From: Dermatophagoides farinae | Taxonomy: Eukaryota > Arthropoda > Arachnida > Sarcoptiformes > Pyroglyphidae | Direction of reading: 5' to 3' | DNA: 64,000 nt | Assembly (NCBI RefSeq): GCF_024713945.1 | Contig: NC_134680.1 | Location: 3,434,001-3,498,000, forward strand | Part shown: positions 12,765 to 26,100 of the stretch, piece by piece | Numbering within the stretch: the stretch's first letter is position 1 | Layout: each line of letters starts with the position of its first letter | Notes under the pieces: generated by a model | The model's database searches: none | The model's input: the letters and a program-made list of their open reading frames with translations, nothing else | What the model was told of the DNA's origin: nothing | Program-made: the position numbers and the translations under genes

Positions 12765-15352
12765 ATGATGATAATGATGATGACATCGAAACATTTGCAG
12801 CCAATATCGTCATTGCCAAAACCATCATCATCAACACCTGTTTCTATACCACATGTATTTGTGACAAATCGTCATCATACACATCCTCCTACAACATCAT
12901 TTTTAACGCTACAGCCATCATCATTATTGGCCATCAATGATGGTAATGATAATGTTTTTTCATCATCATCATTATTATCTGTACCAAAATTCATATCACA
13001 ACCACCACCACAACCATCGACAACAACAACCACGTCCGTAACAACATCTATGAATTTACCAAATGATGATAATAATCATCATAATAATCAAAATAAGACT
13101 TATGCCGTTACGATAACTGAAAATTATCGAAAAGCTCCACTTGTAAGTACATATATTGTATTCAAAAAAAAAAAAAAAAAAAAAAAATCAATCAATCGAT
13201 CAAACAATCAACAAAAAAACATCTGTGTGTCAAATATTTTCACAATTTATTTATTTACAATTTGTTCTTGTCATGTTCAATTTAAGACAATTTATAATAG
13301 AATTCGACACATGATGATCAAATTTAAAGGAATGATGATTTTCTATTGTCAAAATTTTCCTTATTTTCATTTCATTGTTTTTTTTCTCATACAATTCAAA
13401 ACTTTTTTAAATGGGGAGTGTGTGTGTGTGTGCCATACTCTACATTTCTCACAAATGATAATGATGATGGTCACGTGTTATAACAGAAAGAAGAATGAAT
13501 GAAAAAAAAATCATAATTACTTTTAATGAATGTTAATAACTTGTTGTTTGTAACAACCATCATCATCTTGTATCTTGAAATTTTTTTTTTGATTATTTTC
13601 GTTCCGAATACGATTCAGACTTTAATCAACAACAACAACATTCAATTCAACAAATAATAGAATCATTTGAACCATAGAGTAATTTTGATTTTTGTTGAAA
13701 TTTGGTTTTCGGTATACAATGGTAAGATCGAATAATGTAAAACATTGGCTACACGATTTATTTATTACATCTTCAATGGTAATTATTATTTATTTATTTA
13801 TTTAAACAAAACAAAATCAAATTCTTTTAGATCTTCTTCTCTTCTTCGATATATATTTGTTCGATCAAAGTTTTTTTTTGTTTTGTGTGTGTGTTTCTTC
13901 TTTTTCTCTTCAATCATTATCATTATTAGAACAAAAACAACAACAAGAAGAAGAAAACACGATCAATAAATAATAACAACAACATCATCGTCTATAGCGA
14001 TTGTTGATTATCTATGGATAGTTAAAAATTATTTTAAAAAAATTTTTTCTCATACAGCTAGAGTTAAAATTTCGCGAATGATACGCAAATTACAACAACA
14101 ACAACTTTAATAATTTGCACATCTGCCATGTTGTTTCTCTTTTAATATATTGTTCATCATCATAATGATAATGATGATGATTTAGATTTTGTATTTTTTT
14201 TTCAAAAAAAAAAAACTTTCGGTAAATGGATGAATGTACAGGTCATCATCATCATCGAAAACCGATTGTTACAAACATTGCACAACATATACATTTTGAT
14301 TGTATTATTTTGATGGATTTTGATTTTATTGAAAATTTATTTATTTTATTGTAAAAAATATTTATTGATTTTTTTTCCATTTGGATTGATGAAATCATAT
14401 CGTCGTTTAATCGGTTACCATCGTCGTAATAGTGACCGTTATAATTCAATAACAAATAATCCATCAACATCATCATCAATAATAATGCCATTCGAACGTG
14501 TTCGATTTACAAAACCACCGATGGCCAATTTACGTGCCATTAGTAATCCAAATATAAATGCCAACAACAACAATAATAATTATATTCCTTATGTCTCTAT
14601 TTTATTTATTCATTTGAATAATAATGTTTGATAAAATTAATCATTTTGTTTTGTTTTATATTTTGTTTATACAATCAAACAGGCTGATGAAGAAACGGCA
14701 AGCGATCTAAATGGAAATGGAAATAATGGTAGTGGTGGTGGTGTTATCGATATAATCGATTTGAAACAATCATCATCATCACATCAATCGAATCATAATC
14801 GTACACCTATTATGGATATGAATATGTATGCAACACGTAAAACAATTGCACAAGGTATTATGGATCTTGGTCTTATGTGTGCTAATGCTTCACAATTAAA
14901 ATGTAAGATGATCGATAATTACTAATATGAAATAAAAATTGATTTCCTATTCAAATTTTTTTTCAGATGTCCTAATCAATGCTAATCATCATCGATATTT
15001 TCAAGTGACCGTTTCATTAATTGTCATATCAATATTGATGCAAATCATTGTTGGCATCATGTTCATTGCATTAGGACGTTTGAATATTAATTATGGCCAT
15101 GATCGTCGTCGTGCTGATATGATGAATAATGCAAGCGTTATTGTTATATTTTTGGTTACAGTCATCAATGTTTTAATCACCGCTTTTGGTCCAAGTGAAA
15201 CAATTCAATCATCATCGTCATCATTATTGTCATCACCATCGACGGCCATATATCATCATGGATCGATTTTGAATTCTGATCATCAATCACCATCGGCACT
15301 GAAACTTACCTCATGGACTAATCTATATCCTGATAGTAAAAGCAATGATTGA
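12765..15352 (+). CDS. Ninjurin family protein (copy 2), with a possible alternative first exon
   Basis: Best model: exons 12765-13142, 14683-14902 and 14967-15352 (phases 0 and 1), 327 aa. The ninjurin core is clear: MYATRKTIAQGIMDLGLMCA, SQLK, then YVLINANHHRYFQVTVSLIV, a membrane hairpin with QIIVGIMFIALGRLNINY and VIVIFLVTVINVLITAFGP. It is closer to the family consensus than copy 1 (ANASQLK, ITAFG) and has an intron after SQLK that copy 1 lacks. A second open stretch with mite-like codon use starts at ATG 14389 (KSYRRLIGYHRRNS, PFERVRFTKPPMANLRAI) and could join the 14683 exon in phase 0 from a weak donor at 14593 or near 14629. It has no acceptor upstream, so it would be an alternative first exon. 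The N-terminus is therefore uncertain; the domain is not. Confidence 0.82.
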
Positions 15353-15582
15353 ATTATTCCTGTTTTTCTCTATCAATCCATCCATATACAATTGAACGTT
15401 CCATTTTTCCAATTCATAGATAAGAATTTTAGAAATTTAAATTATGAAAATTAGAAAACAAAAACACAAATTTTTTATTTTCAAAAAGCATTTTTTCTGT
15501 TTTGATAAATGATTTATACAAAAATGTTGAATTTGAATTTAGATTTGAAATTAGAAAATAAAAAAAAAATTGATTTCGATTT

Positions 15583-16934
15583 TCAATCATCATCGTCATC
15601 ATCATCATTGAACATGTTCATTTCATCGTCGGAAATTTGATAATCACTGCATTCATCATCATCATTATTGATTGTAGTTGATTCGAATTTAGTTCGTTTT
15701 GTTTTTGACGATGATGGTCGATCATCATCATCATCGTCATCATCATCACATTCATTCGATTGTTCTTCATCAATTTTTATTCGCTTTTTACTTGTAGCCA
15801 TTTTTTCTTGTTGTTTTTGGCGAACATTTTCTTCTTGTTGTCGTTTTCGTGATAATCTAAGAAAATTTCGTCGCTCAATTCGTTTCTTTTGTTCGACAAT
15901 CTCTTCGTTTGTTTTTTGTACATATGAATGATAAAGTATTTCACCAGACATGATACCATTTTCTACTTTCACCAATTCCATTGTAATACGTGGTCCGATT
16001 TCATATAATCTAAATGGATGAATGAAAACAATGAATTTCGATGAATTGTTTACACATACATAATCATACTTACTTGATAGAACTTTTTTCATTCACCAAA
16101 TTTCCCGATTTATTACCAACTTTTTGTGGTAATGTTACCTGTCCGATTTTTGTTTGCTCTTCATCATCTTCGTATTCCGAATCTGGATCTAAATGTTCCA
16201 TTGCTTCTTCAACTGAATGAAATTGACCAAGATCCGGAATCTTTTTGCCTGTAACCAATTTTCGTACCATTTTCGATAGGCCAACAGGTTTCACTTTGAT
16301 TGCATAATGTCGTAATTCAATTTGGTTGGTTTCCGAATCCAATGATAGTAGTAAACAGCGATGAATTTTTGACAATTGAACAGTTTGAATATCAATCGTT
16401 GGAAACATATTACGCCACATTGATGTTTGTAGCTGAATCCTCTTGTCTTCAGATTCCGAACCGAAACCATTCAATACTAAAAGTGGTGCATTCTGAAATA
16501 ATTTTGTGTTTATTTGCGGTCGACGTTGTACGGCCACAACATCATGTGCTAATGTACAATTCAGAATTTTATACGTAACAGTCGGACCACGTGGAACACG
16601 ACATAAACGCATATAAGGTGCAATGGAAGATTCGGTAAAAATGATCATATGACTAACGTTTAAATAACTTGAAATCGAAACGAAATCTTTGATTGTATTC
16701 TTTTTTCTAACTTTAAGTTTAGAAGCCGTAAAAGGTTCCATAATTTGTCGTACATTTCGAAGTAATTGATCAATTGGTTTGCTTATACTACCACGATGAA
16801 TAACGAACGAATGTGGTGCTTTGACCAGTTCTTTTGGCTCCTCTTTGGATCCTTTAGACTATAGAATAAAAAAATTTAAATATTGGATTAAACTACAATT
16901 CGATACAAACCCTTTTCTTTCTACGACGAGCCAT
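15583..16934 (-). CDS. PPAN: Ribosome biogenesis protein PPAN/SSF1 (Brix domain)
   Basis: Three exons on the minus strand: 16911-16934, 16074-16858 and 15583-16009 (introns 52 and 64 bp; phases 0 and 2), 411 aa. The protein starts MARRRKKR and continues with KAPHSFVIHRG, IMEPFTASKLKVRKKNTIKD, RVPRGPTVTYKI, PLLVLNGFG, RHYAIKVKPVGLSKMVRKL and LYEIGPRITMELVKVENG, the ordered blocks of the Brix domain of Peter Pan/Ssf1. This nucleolar factor acts in 27S pre-rRNA processing and 60S subunit assembly. The tail is basic, then acidic (Asp runs), as in the family. It is head to head with TRMT10 over a 221 bp gap with E-boxes. Confidence 0.93.
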
Positions 16935-17155
16935 TTTTCATCAAAAAAAAGACAAAATAATTATGAAACCGAAACACGATGATCTCGAGTGTTTACATTC
17001 AAATTCACGCGTGTTATCCTCAAAATTCGGATCCTATTCATAAAACACGTGACCACTTCGTTGTTTTTTCACGTGTTATCCAAATTGCAATTTGGCCAAT
17101 TTTGCTATTTTTCTCAACAATTATAATTTTTTAACGAAATTTTCATCCATTCCCT
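16935..17155. promoter_or_regulatory. Bidirectional promoter with paired CACGTG E-boxes
   Basis: The 221 bp between the PPAN and TRMT10 start codons contain perfect CACGTG palindromes at 17046-17051 and 17070-17075 and a CACGCG at 17006-17011. The first CACGCG and the last CACGTG are each followed by TGTTATCC or GTTATCC, giving a repeated composite CACG(CG)TGTTATCC. CACGTG is the Myc/Max-type E-box enriched at ribosome-biogenesis genes in animals, which fits both flanking genes. The function here is inferred. Confidence 0.65.
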
Positions 17156-18106
17156 ATGGAATCTAATGATGCTGTTGTTTGTACCGAAGACAAATCCATT
17201 TCAAGTTCAGACATTCAGAATAATGAAACTGATTTGAATAAAAGTTCATCAAATTCATCGACTAATGGTGATGATGGCCAATCTGAATCAAATTCAAAGT
17301 TATCAAAACGAAAACAAAGACGGTTAAAACGTGAACAAAAATGGGCGGAAACTCGTGCAGAACGTCGACGTGAAGAGAAAAAAAGACGCCGTGAACGTCG
17401 GCAGCAAGATAAACTTAATGGAACGCTCGTCAAAAAACCGCGATTACAAACAGTTTCAATGTCTAATTCTACTTGTAAAACAATCATTGTTATCGATTGT
17501 GATTATGAAAAGTTTATGAATGAAAATGAATTAAGAAAACTTTGTAAACAGCTAATGTATTGTTATGCGATTAATCGTCGAAGTTCGGTACCGGCTCAAT
17601 TATGGATTACATCCGTACGTGGTAAACTATATGAACTAATGGAACGTTTTCATCATAGCTATCATAATTGGGATTGTAATGTAACCGATAAACATTGGAC
17701 AGAAGTTTTATTTCCAAACAATAATGATTATAAATCAAATCCAAAAGTAATCTATCTAACAGGTGATGCAAAAGAAACTATACCAGATTGTCGCCAGATA
17801 AAAGATTCAAATGATTATATATTTATCATCGGTGGTTTAATCGATCATAATCGTCATAAATGTCTATGTTTAAAACGTGCACATGAAGAATTTCAAATGA
17901 ATTATGGTCAATTACCGATTGATGGACATATACAAATGAATCAGCGACGAATTCTATCCATACCACATGTTTATGAAATTATGCTATTGGCATCGAACGG
18001 TATGATCGATCAATTTTCATGGACTGAAATATTTCAGAAAGTGATACCTATTCGAAAATTACAGTCGAAAGATATAATCAATAATAATAATAATGATGAT
18101 GAGTAA
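17156..18106 (+). CDS. TRMT10A: tRNA (guanine-N1)-methyltransferase, TRMT10 family
   Basis: Single exon, 316 aa. An acidic/Ser-rich N-terminus is followed by a highly basic coiled stretch (KLSKRKQRRLKREQKWAE) typical of TRMT10, then the SPOUT fold: TIIVIDCDYEKFM, CYAINRRSSVPAQLWITSV, VIYLTGDAKETI, YIFIIGGLIDHNRHK (the conserved catalytic-site Asp lies in GLIDHN), and QLPIDGHIQMNQRRILSIPH with the knot residues. The family methylates G9 (and sometimes A9) of tRNAs using S-adenosylmethionine. Assignment to TRMT10A rather than B is likely but not proven. Transcribed divergently from PPAN. The C-terminus is a short Asn/Asp tail. Confidence 0.92.
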   Translation: MESNDAVVCTEDKSISSSDIQNNETDLNKSSSNSSTNGDDGQSESNSKLSKRKQRRLKREQKWAETRAERRREEKKRRRERRQQDKLNGTLVKKPRLQTVSMSNSTCKTIIVIDCDYEKFMNENELRKLCKQLMYCYAINRRSSVPAQLWITSVRGKLYELMERFHHSYHNWDCNVTDKHWTEVLFPNNNDYKSNPKVIYLTGDAKETIPDCRQIKDSNDYIFIIGGLIDHNRHKCLCLKRAHEEFQMNYGQLPIDGHIQMNQRRILSIPHVYEIMLLASNGMIDQFSWTEIFQKVIPIRKLQSKDIINNNNNDDE

Positions 18107-18341
18107 AAAATGAATGTGAATAATTTATTCTATTATTTGTTTATTTATTTCATATTCAAAATATATTTCAAATATTATATATCCCAATTATATTTGTATT
18201 ATCGATTTTTTCTAATATATGAATAATAATCTATTATCAAATTTTAATTACGGAAGAAATTTCTCTTGATAATATAAAATGTCAACGGCAAAAAAAATGT
18301 CAAACTTTCAATGACAAAAACGACAATTCCAACATTTAATA

Positions 18342-19925
18342 ATGTTACCATCAAGTTTAACTGGAGAAAATTTTACCATTGGTTTTCGTAATGTAAGTGA
18401 TGTAAGAATTCTTGATGAAAAAAAAAATAATTTAATTTAACGAAAACATTATTATTATTGAAAAAGGATCTTCCATTCAATTGGATAACATGGAATTCGG
18501 CCAAAAAATCCTATCAAATTCAACGTGGAATCGAAAGTCGATTGATACAAGATTTAGCAGATTATTTTAATTTCACATATCATTTGATTAATATAAGAGT
18601 TTTTAATCCTAAAAATGTATCACACGAATCGGTTGTATCCAGAGTTCAGAATAAAGTATCGAAATTCAATGAAAATCTGTTTCATTTTGATTCTGACAAT
18701 TTTTTTCTTCTCAATCAAATAGGAAATTGATATTGGTCTCGGTGGAATTGCAATGACAAATAAACGTAAGCAATATGTCGATTATCTTTATCCACATGTT
18801 CTGAGTCAATATACATACATGATGGCTAGAAATAAAGCTCATTTTAATTATGAAAATATTATCCGGCCATTCGATACGGATGTGTGGTTATCATTATTAA
18901 TTGTATTCATCGTACTGGGCATTCTTGATTTAATTACACGTATGATTCAAACATCAAATAATTTGAATAAACCAACAAATCTTTTATGGATCAGTTTTAA
19001 TCTACTTCTTCGTCAACCATATCGTCATCTTGGATCGATACCATTATCCAGTAAAATGTTTATCATTATGTGGGCATTGTGTATTTCAATTATTATCAGT
19101 TTTTATTGTTGTTTCCTTCTGTCCACATTAACCACACAAACATCAATGAAATTACAAAATATTTATGAAATGACAGCGGCAATAAGTGCCGGTAAAGTAT
19201 TGCCAATTGGTGCAAATGTAAGCGTTGCACAGCATGCATTTTTTTCATCATCATCATCGAATATAATGGAATTTCAAGCAATAAGAGATAATTTTCAATC
19301 AACAAAAACAAGAAAAATGGCTATAGAATTATTGATGAATCAGATAAAAAATTCGAATAAAAAACATTCATTTCTTGAAAAAAATAATGAGAAAAAAATT
19401 GCTGTGCTTGCTTCAAGAGATTTTCTTCATTTTGATCAATTAATTAATGGTCCAGAATTACTTTATATACCACCGCGTAAGCCTGATTCATCATATTTTA
19501 CATTCATGATTTCGATACCGGTACGAACATCGTTTCCATATAAAGAACATTTTAATCGAATGTAAGTAGTAGTATTTTGTTAATGCATGTAAGGATGTAT
19601 AATATTTTATTTAAAATTGTCTAATCTAATCTAATGATCTAATAGAATTGGAATCCTACAAGATGCCGGTATATTGAATCATTATCGTTCGGATATTGAA
19701 ACAGATGAACATTGGAAACAAATGGGTATTAGTATTAGTAAAGCAAGAATAATAAATAATCAAGATTCAGAACGGAAAAATAATAAATATGATGATATTG
19801 TAATATTTGATTTTAAACTTGAACATTTGGAAAATATTTTCCGTCTCTATTTTCTTTGTAATATTCTGGCCATCTTTGTTTGTATAATTGAAATTGAATT
19901 TTTCATGCAAACATCTAGAATCTAG
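18342..19925 (+). CDS. Ionotropic-receptor-type glutamate receptor (IR), N-terminus uncertain
   Basis: Exons 18342-18392, 18467-18655, 18723-19561 and 19646-19925 (phases 0, 0, 2), 452 aa. It begins with the S1 half of an iGluR ligand-binding domain (GFRNDLPFNW), then EIDIGLGGIAMTNKRKQYVDY, which keeps the ligand carboxylate-binding Arg. Next come M1 (VWLSLLIVFIVLGILDLITR), a pore region (NLLWISFNLLLRQPYRHLGS), M3 (FIIMWALCISIIISFYCCFL), S2, and M4 near the end (LYFLCNILAIFVCIIEIEF). There is no amino-terminal domain, which is usual for variant ionotropic receptors. No signal peptide is seen, so a first exon may be missing upstream. Likely a ligand-gated cation channel in sensory cells; the ligand is unknown. 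Confidence 0.8.
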
Positions 19926-20091
19926 ATTCTAGATGAATAAATTTTAAAAAATGTATGAAAATATTTTTTTTTTATTCCCAGTAACAATAATAGAGAAAAA
20001 AACTATTTATATTATATTGTGATGATTATTACCGGTTGTTCGGAAATTCTTTCGAAGTTATTTAAATTGACAATATAAAGTAATATTAAAT

Positions 20092-23000
20092 TCACACTGA
20101 ATTTCCATTAACAGCAATTTCTGCCTGTATCTGTGAATGCCCATTATTTATATCATCAGTAACATTATTACAATGATGATGATGATCACCATTTCCATTG
20201 GCTATTGGAATATTGTCATTGCCATTTGTTAATGTTGTTGTTATTGATGATTCATTATCACGTAAACGTCTCATCATACGTAATGCTTTTCCTACACGAA
20301 ATTGTACAAATAATTCCATTGGATCTTCTTTTTTGATCCATTGTCGTGCATCCAATAGCTTTTGTTGACAATCATCAAACAATTCTTGTCCCATCAATAC
20401 GATGCCCAATTCTAGACAAGCGAATGAATACAAATGTCGATCATGTTTAATGATTTTTTTACTGTGAAAAAAATTTCCGTTTTTTTTGTGTCAATGATCA
20501 ATCAATGAATGAAAGAAAAAAGAAAAACATCATCAATTTATATGGAAAAAATGCATGATAATTTTTTACTTACTTTTTTACCACTTCAAGTAAACAAGTT
20601 TTAGCCTCATCCAAACGATCCAATTGCCTAAAACATGCACCTTTGATTAACATGAGTAGGAAATAGCTTTCATCACCTAAATAGTATTTTGAGAGAAAGT
20701 TTTTTTTTGTTTAATCGGATCATTATTATTTGGAATCATTAAATGATGATGATGATGATGATGTGATCGATAACACTTACTTAAATCGGATGAAAATTTT
20801 TTCAAATATTTATCTACATGATTAATAATAGGTAATAGATATTGTTCTTGGCCATAGATGAATATCATATGATTCCATGTGATAAACAGTTCCTTTTTTT
20901 ATTTTTATGAGAATTTTCAAAGAGAAAAAAACATTAAAATCGGACAGAAAAAAAAATTTAGAATAGTCAAAAACATCACTTACATATGTTGGACATGTTA
21001 GTCGACCTTCCTGTTGATATTTAATGAATTTTTCACAAGAAAATTTTTCCATCGGCAATCGTCGGCCAGCATAACGTTTTACTTTTTCAGGTACTTGACT
21101 ATTATTATTATTATTTCAATAGAGAGACAACGAGTGAAAAAATTATCCATTTTTTAATCAATCAAGATCCCGAGTACCAAAGAAAGAAAGAGAAAAAAAC
21201 AAATTTAGCCCGGAAATGAATGTCGTTAAATAATCGGCCGCCGTAAAAGGAACATACAAAAAAAGAAATGACCAAAAAAAAACGGAAAAAACATGAAAAA
21301 CAACTCACGTCAACAGTTCGTGTATTTTATCTCGTTGCTGTTGGATCGTTTCATCATTTGTCGATGAATGTTGTTGTTGTTGTTGTTGAACTTGTTTTTG
21401 TTTACGTTTTCCTTTGCCATTATTATTACGTTGCCGTTGTAATGGCTTTGATGGTGGTTGATCATCCAATAATTTTGTTTCCAAATACATGATACGAAAA
21501 CTTGCCTCCAAGTAGCACAAGGTTGATTGTGACCATACACATATATTACGTAAATCATGACAACATTGTATGGCTTTTTTCCAATCACCTTTAAGACTAT
21601 TTTGTTTCAAGATAAACCGAAAAGGATTAAATTGAATTGTGTAAAAATAAAAATACTAACGCATAACACCACATCAATTCCCAATGATATAATGTTGTTA
21701 ATTGTTTAATATCGATACAATTTTTTAGCCGTACACAAGCTTCAAAATCTGTGATTGCTTGTTCAAGATTATTTTCAATTAGTGATATTTTTCCCTTAAA
21801 TAATGAATACCATATTGACTATGGATATGAAAATAGAAAAAAAAATACATTCATTTAAAAACAAAATAATTTTACAATTTAAATTACCACAAACATACCA
21901 ATGAATTTGTTTTCAATCCATGTTGAATATAATTAATTGTATTCACCGTGCTTGTAGAACGTACATTCCACATTTGATCCAGATAACATTCATAAAATGA
22001 AACCAACATTTGTGCAACAAATGATCTTATATCATTAGCATCACTAGCTTCTCGTAATAATGCTAAACCTTCATATTTAGATCCTTTAAAACCGACCATC
22101 GATAATATAGACATTAAACGTTCTGGTACCATTGAAAACATTAGATTATAGATGCCAAGACCAAGTTTGACACCAGTAGTAAATGTACTTGCCGATGTTT
22201 CACTTGACCATTCTTTTGTATCCAATATTTTTGCAAATGATCTTCAAGATGATGAAAAAAAAACATGAATAAACAGTTTGTTAAAATGAATGATTCATCC
22301 AAATGAAACGATATAAGAAAAGATGATTATCCATGATCCATGATCCATGATTATAATGATGATGTATAGAAAGAAAGAGAGAGAGAAAAAAAAAGGAAAT
22401 TCAAGTAAAATAACGAAAAAAAAGGTCAGTGACTTTTATTATTTTCCATTCATTTTCATTCATAAACTGCTTTCTTCAAGGTATATTTCAAAAACAAAAC
22501 AAAACAAAAAAAAAACTTACTTAAACATCATATAAACTGATCGTAAACGATATGATACTTTCATTAGAACAAATATACTTTGATCAACACAAAATTCCAT
22601 CAATGTTGCAAAAACAGTTTGTTCGGCACGAATCAATTCAGCATGTAATTCCTCTATATACAATGTGTGGAAGAAAAGGATTTTTTTAATTCAATAAAAT
22701 TTGAATAAATAAATAAATCAAAAATTATCATCATTTACCATCATTAAATTGATTATAATCATGATCGAAAAACATTTTTACAAAAAAATTATCACGTAAT
22801 GTAAGTGAACGTATCTCTTCACAAAATTTTATCGTTTTTTGTGATGCTTCTTCCGCTTTTTTCACTTCTGGCTATATATTTTAATTGAATTTGTGGAATT
22901 ATAATTTTCACAAAATAAAAAATCACACATACCAATTCTAATGACATATAAACCTTGAAGAATAATAACATTGAATGACAATGTGAATGATACAATGATT

Positions 23001-23154
23001 GATCGGATAATTGTGATGATAATTCTACAGCATCCATATAACGATTATCGACCAATAATTCGACACATTTTTTACTTTTCATTATACTTTCATCTAATGG
23101 CATTAAATGCCGGATTGGTGGTTCATTTTCTTTCTGTTGTTGTTGTTGTTCCAT
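20092..23154 (-). CDS. TTC39: Tetratricopeptide repeat protein 39 (TTC39/IML2 family)
   Basis: Ten exons on the minus strand: 22933-23154, 22739-22871, 22521-22653, 21899-22241, 21661-21818, 21309-21596, 20984-21098, 20781-20892, 20574-20676 and 20092-20461. Phases close throughout, giving 658 aa, within the family range. Diagnostic blocks are ASTFTTGVKLGLGIYNLMFS, VPERLMSILSMVGFKGSKYE, SIWYSLFKGKISLIENNLEQ, YALKGDWKKAIQCC, VPEKVKRYAGRRLPMEKF and a C-terminal TPR array (DRLDEAKTCLLEVVK, LYSFACLELGIVLMG). The yeast relative Iml2 acts in lipid-droplet and inclusion-body clearance, and vertebrate TTC39B affects LXR turnover; the role here is inferred. A basic Gln-rich insert sits in exon 6 and a His/Asn-rich tail at the C-terminus. 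Confidence 0.9.
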
Positions 23155-26100
23155 TTTTGTTTATTGATCTCAATGATGATCGATCGATTGATTGAATTTA
23201 ATTAAAAATGACAATTAATGAAATTTTTTTTTTATGTAAAAAAACAAATGAGATTCAATTGAACAAAATTTCAATAATAAATCAATTTAATTTGAAACAA
23301 AAAATAAAATCCATATGATTACTGGAAATCATCATTTAAATTTATTTATCAATCAATTCAAAATAAAATTGGCAATGAAATTGAACACACAACTAAATTT
23401 TTTTTTGTTTGTTCATTTGTCGCTAATCGATGACGATGATTGATAACAATAAATGACAATGTCTGAACAATGAGAGCATTTATAAATGAGCAACAACGAC
23501 AAATCAAAATTGATATTAAAAAATTGATGATTGATCACGATATTTGAAATGTAAATTATTGTGGAATTGATTTAAAAGGAAATGTTTCAAAAAAAAAAAA
23601 AATAAAAAAATAGAGATGCACAAAACTTTGATAATTTCATCTGACGAAAAAAAGAAAAATCTTGTGATTCAATAGATGAGCAATAATTGAAATGAGAAAA
23701 AAACAATTCAAAAATTGATGAAAAAATCGAGGAAAAATAATGTTACCATTTCTGTCCATCCACAAATTGATTTTTTTTTTATTATTTTCCTCATTTAAAT
23801 GATCGATTTTTTCGATGTTATTGTTGGTGTTGGTATATGCAATTTGATCAATAATAAATGGAAAATTTATTCATGAAAAAATGGAAGGAAAAAATAAACA
23901 AATTTTTTTTTTTCTGTAACCAAAACTACCACAAAACACATTCAATAAGACTGTCAAATGTTTTGTCGAATTTTTTGTTTTTGGTTGCACACACACACAC
24001 ACACTCACAAGGAAAAGACCATTACTTGCATGAAATTACATTCAAATGTGGCACAATAATAATAATAATAATAATACGGTAATTGACAACAAATGAAAAC
24101 GGTGGCGGGAAAATGAATAACGATGAATAAAAAACGAAAATTGACCGGATGCACACACATTCGAAAACATGAAATAAAAAAAAAATTAGAAGTATAACAT
24201 GAACAAAATGAACAAGAACAATAAAACGTGTCTGTCACAACTTTCGAACAACGATTGGACGATAATAAGTGAGATATATAGAGAAAAAATTGGGAAATTG
24301 AGAAAAAAACATAAAGTGAAGTGAAATAAAAGGTAAATGTTTTCACTTTTTTTTCTACTTTTTCTCGGATGAATATCTCTATCTTTTTGTCTGTACATGT
24401 GTGTGTTTGTATCTTGGATCGATTCAATGTATGTGTGTGTGTTGAATTTGAAGCAAGATTTTTTGTTTTGTTTTCACTTCCATTTCTCTTTTTTTTTTGA
24501 TTTCAAAACTTGTTATCATTACCATGATACATCAGAAAAGATATTGATGATATTTGTACTAAAGAGGACATAGAAAAACTTTCCGTTTTGCCTTTTCCTT
24601 TTTTTTCTGACCACAACTATCATTATTATCATCATCATCATCGATAATCATTCATTAGCATCGTCATCATTAACAAAAGAGAAAAAAAACGAATTGGAAT
24701 CAACGAACTCATTTTATATAAATAAAACTTGGATGCATCGATAGCTTCGATGATGTTCAAAAAAAAAAAAAAAAAATTAAAAACATTCGATTTCGTTGAT
24801 GTTTGTTGACTGGTTTCTGATTTCCAGTTCATAGACCATGTATATAATATAGATGCAATGTATACATATGTATGATAAGGTTGATAACATGAAAATTATT
24901 CATCAATAGATTAGCAATATAAGAAAAAGAATCAATGTTGGATTAACTGTGTGTGTGTGTGTGTGGTGTGCGTCCGGTTGTTTATAAATATTAAATTTGA
25001 ATCGTGATTTGAATCGAAACCCGAGGAAATTTCAATACAAGAAAAGAAAATCAATCAATAATCAGCAAAAATATTTTGGCTGAAATTAAAAAAAAATTTT
25101 CTTTCATTAACAGAAACAAAAAATTTGCTAAAATTTTGACAACACAATTTTTTTTTGAAATCTAAATAAAATGATGATGATGATAAAATCATTTTATCAT
25201 TATCGGAATATCAACAAATATTTTCGAACATTCATCATCATCATCATTATATATACAAATTTTAATGCACCAATCTGACTTTGACACAATTATTTTGTTG
25301 CTGTTTTTGTTGTTTTGTTTTGTTTTCAACAGACTTTATTTATTATCTCTTTTTTTTCATTTATTTTTTCAATAATATTAAATTCAATGACTTTTTTTTG
25401 TCTAATCAAAATCAAAAGCATATATCTAATCGTGATTCACGAATGTTTTAAATAAATTATTATAATATGAATGTTTGAATTGAAAATTTTCAAATATTTT
25501 ACAATTTTAGCGCCATCTTGTTTCGATCAAATAAATTACACTAAAGTTTATCAAAAATTGATTGATAATGGATTGATTTAGATTTGAATGTTTTTTTTTC
25601 TCTCTCTCTATCAAATGAATCACTGATGATGATGAAAAGAAACGTAAAGAAAATCAACGCGATTCATACAATCCGTCAATGTTATTTTGAAAAATCAAAA
25701 TCAAATAATGATTAGCTTATTCAAATTTTATTATCAATTTTTTTTCTTGTTTTGTTTTTTGTTAAGTACGAATAATCAAATGATGCCGTTTCCAAATGAT
25801 ATGGATCCTAGCAAAAAAAAAAAAAAAATAAATTAAAAATAAAAATGATCAACGATCGATCAATATTTTTTTTTTGAAACAAAAAAACTTGTTGTTGTTT
25901 GTTCTATCGTTTTTTTTCGGCAAACATTCGATGATAATGGAGACTGATACATATATTCAAATCGAATACCAAAAATCAATTACAAGATATTGGTAAAGCC
26001 ATTTGGTGTTTATGTGACAAAATTTTATGTTTTTTTTTCTACACTCTGGTTTTTCTATTGCTGAATGACATCCTTTTTGCAATGTGTTGTTCAACATTAT

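Noticed and set aside
13745-13969. Open frame within the long ninjurin copy 2 intron
   Set aside because: Simple-sequence translation without splice sites that fit either neighbouring exon.
18311-18341. Upstream ATG at 18311 as the start of the first IR
   Set aside because: It is in a different frame from the ligand-binding domain and soon meets a stop.
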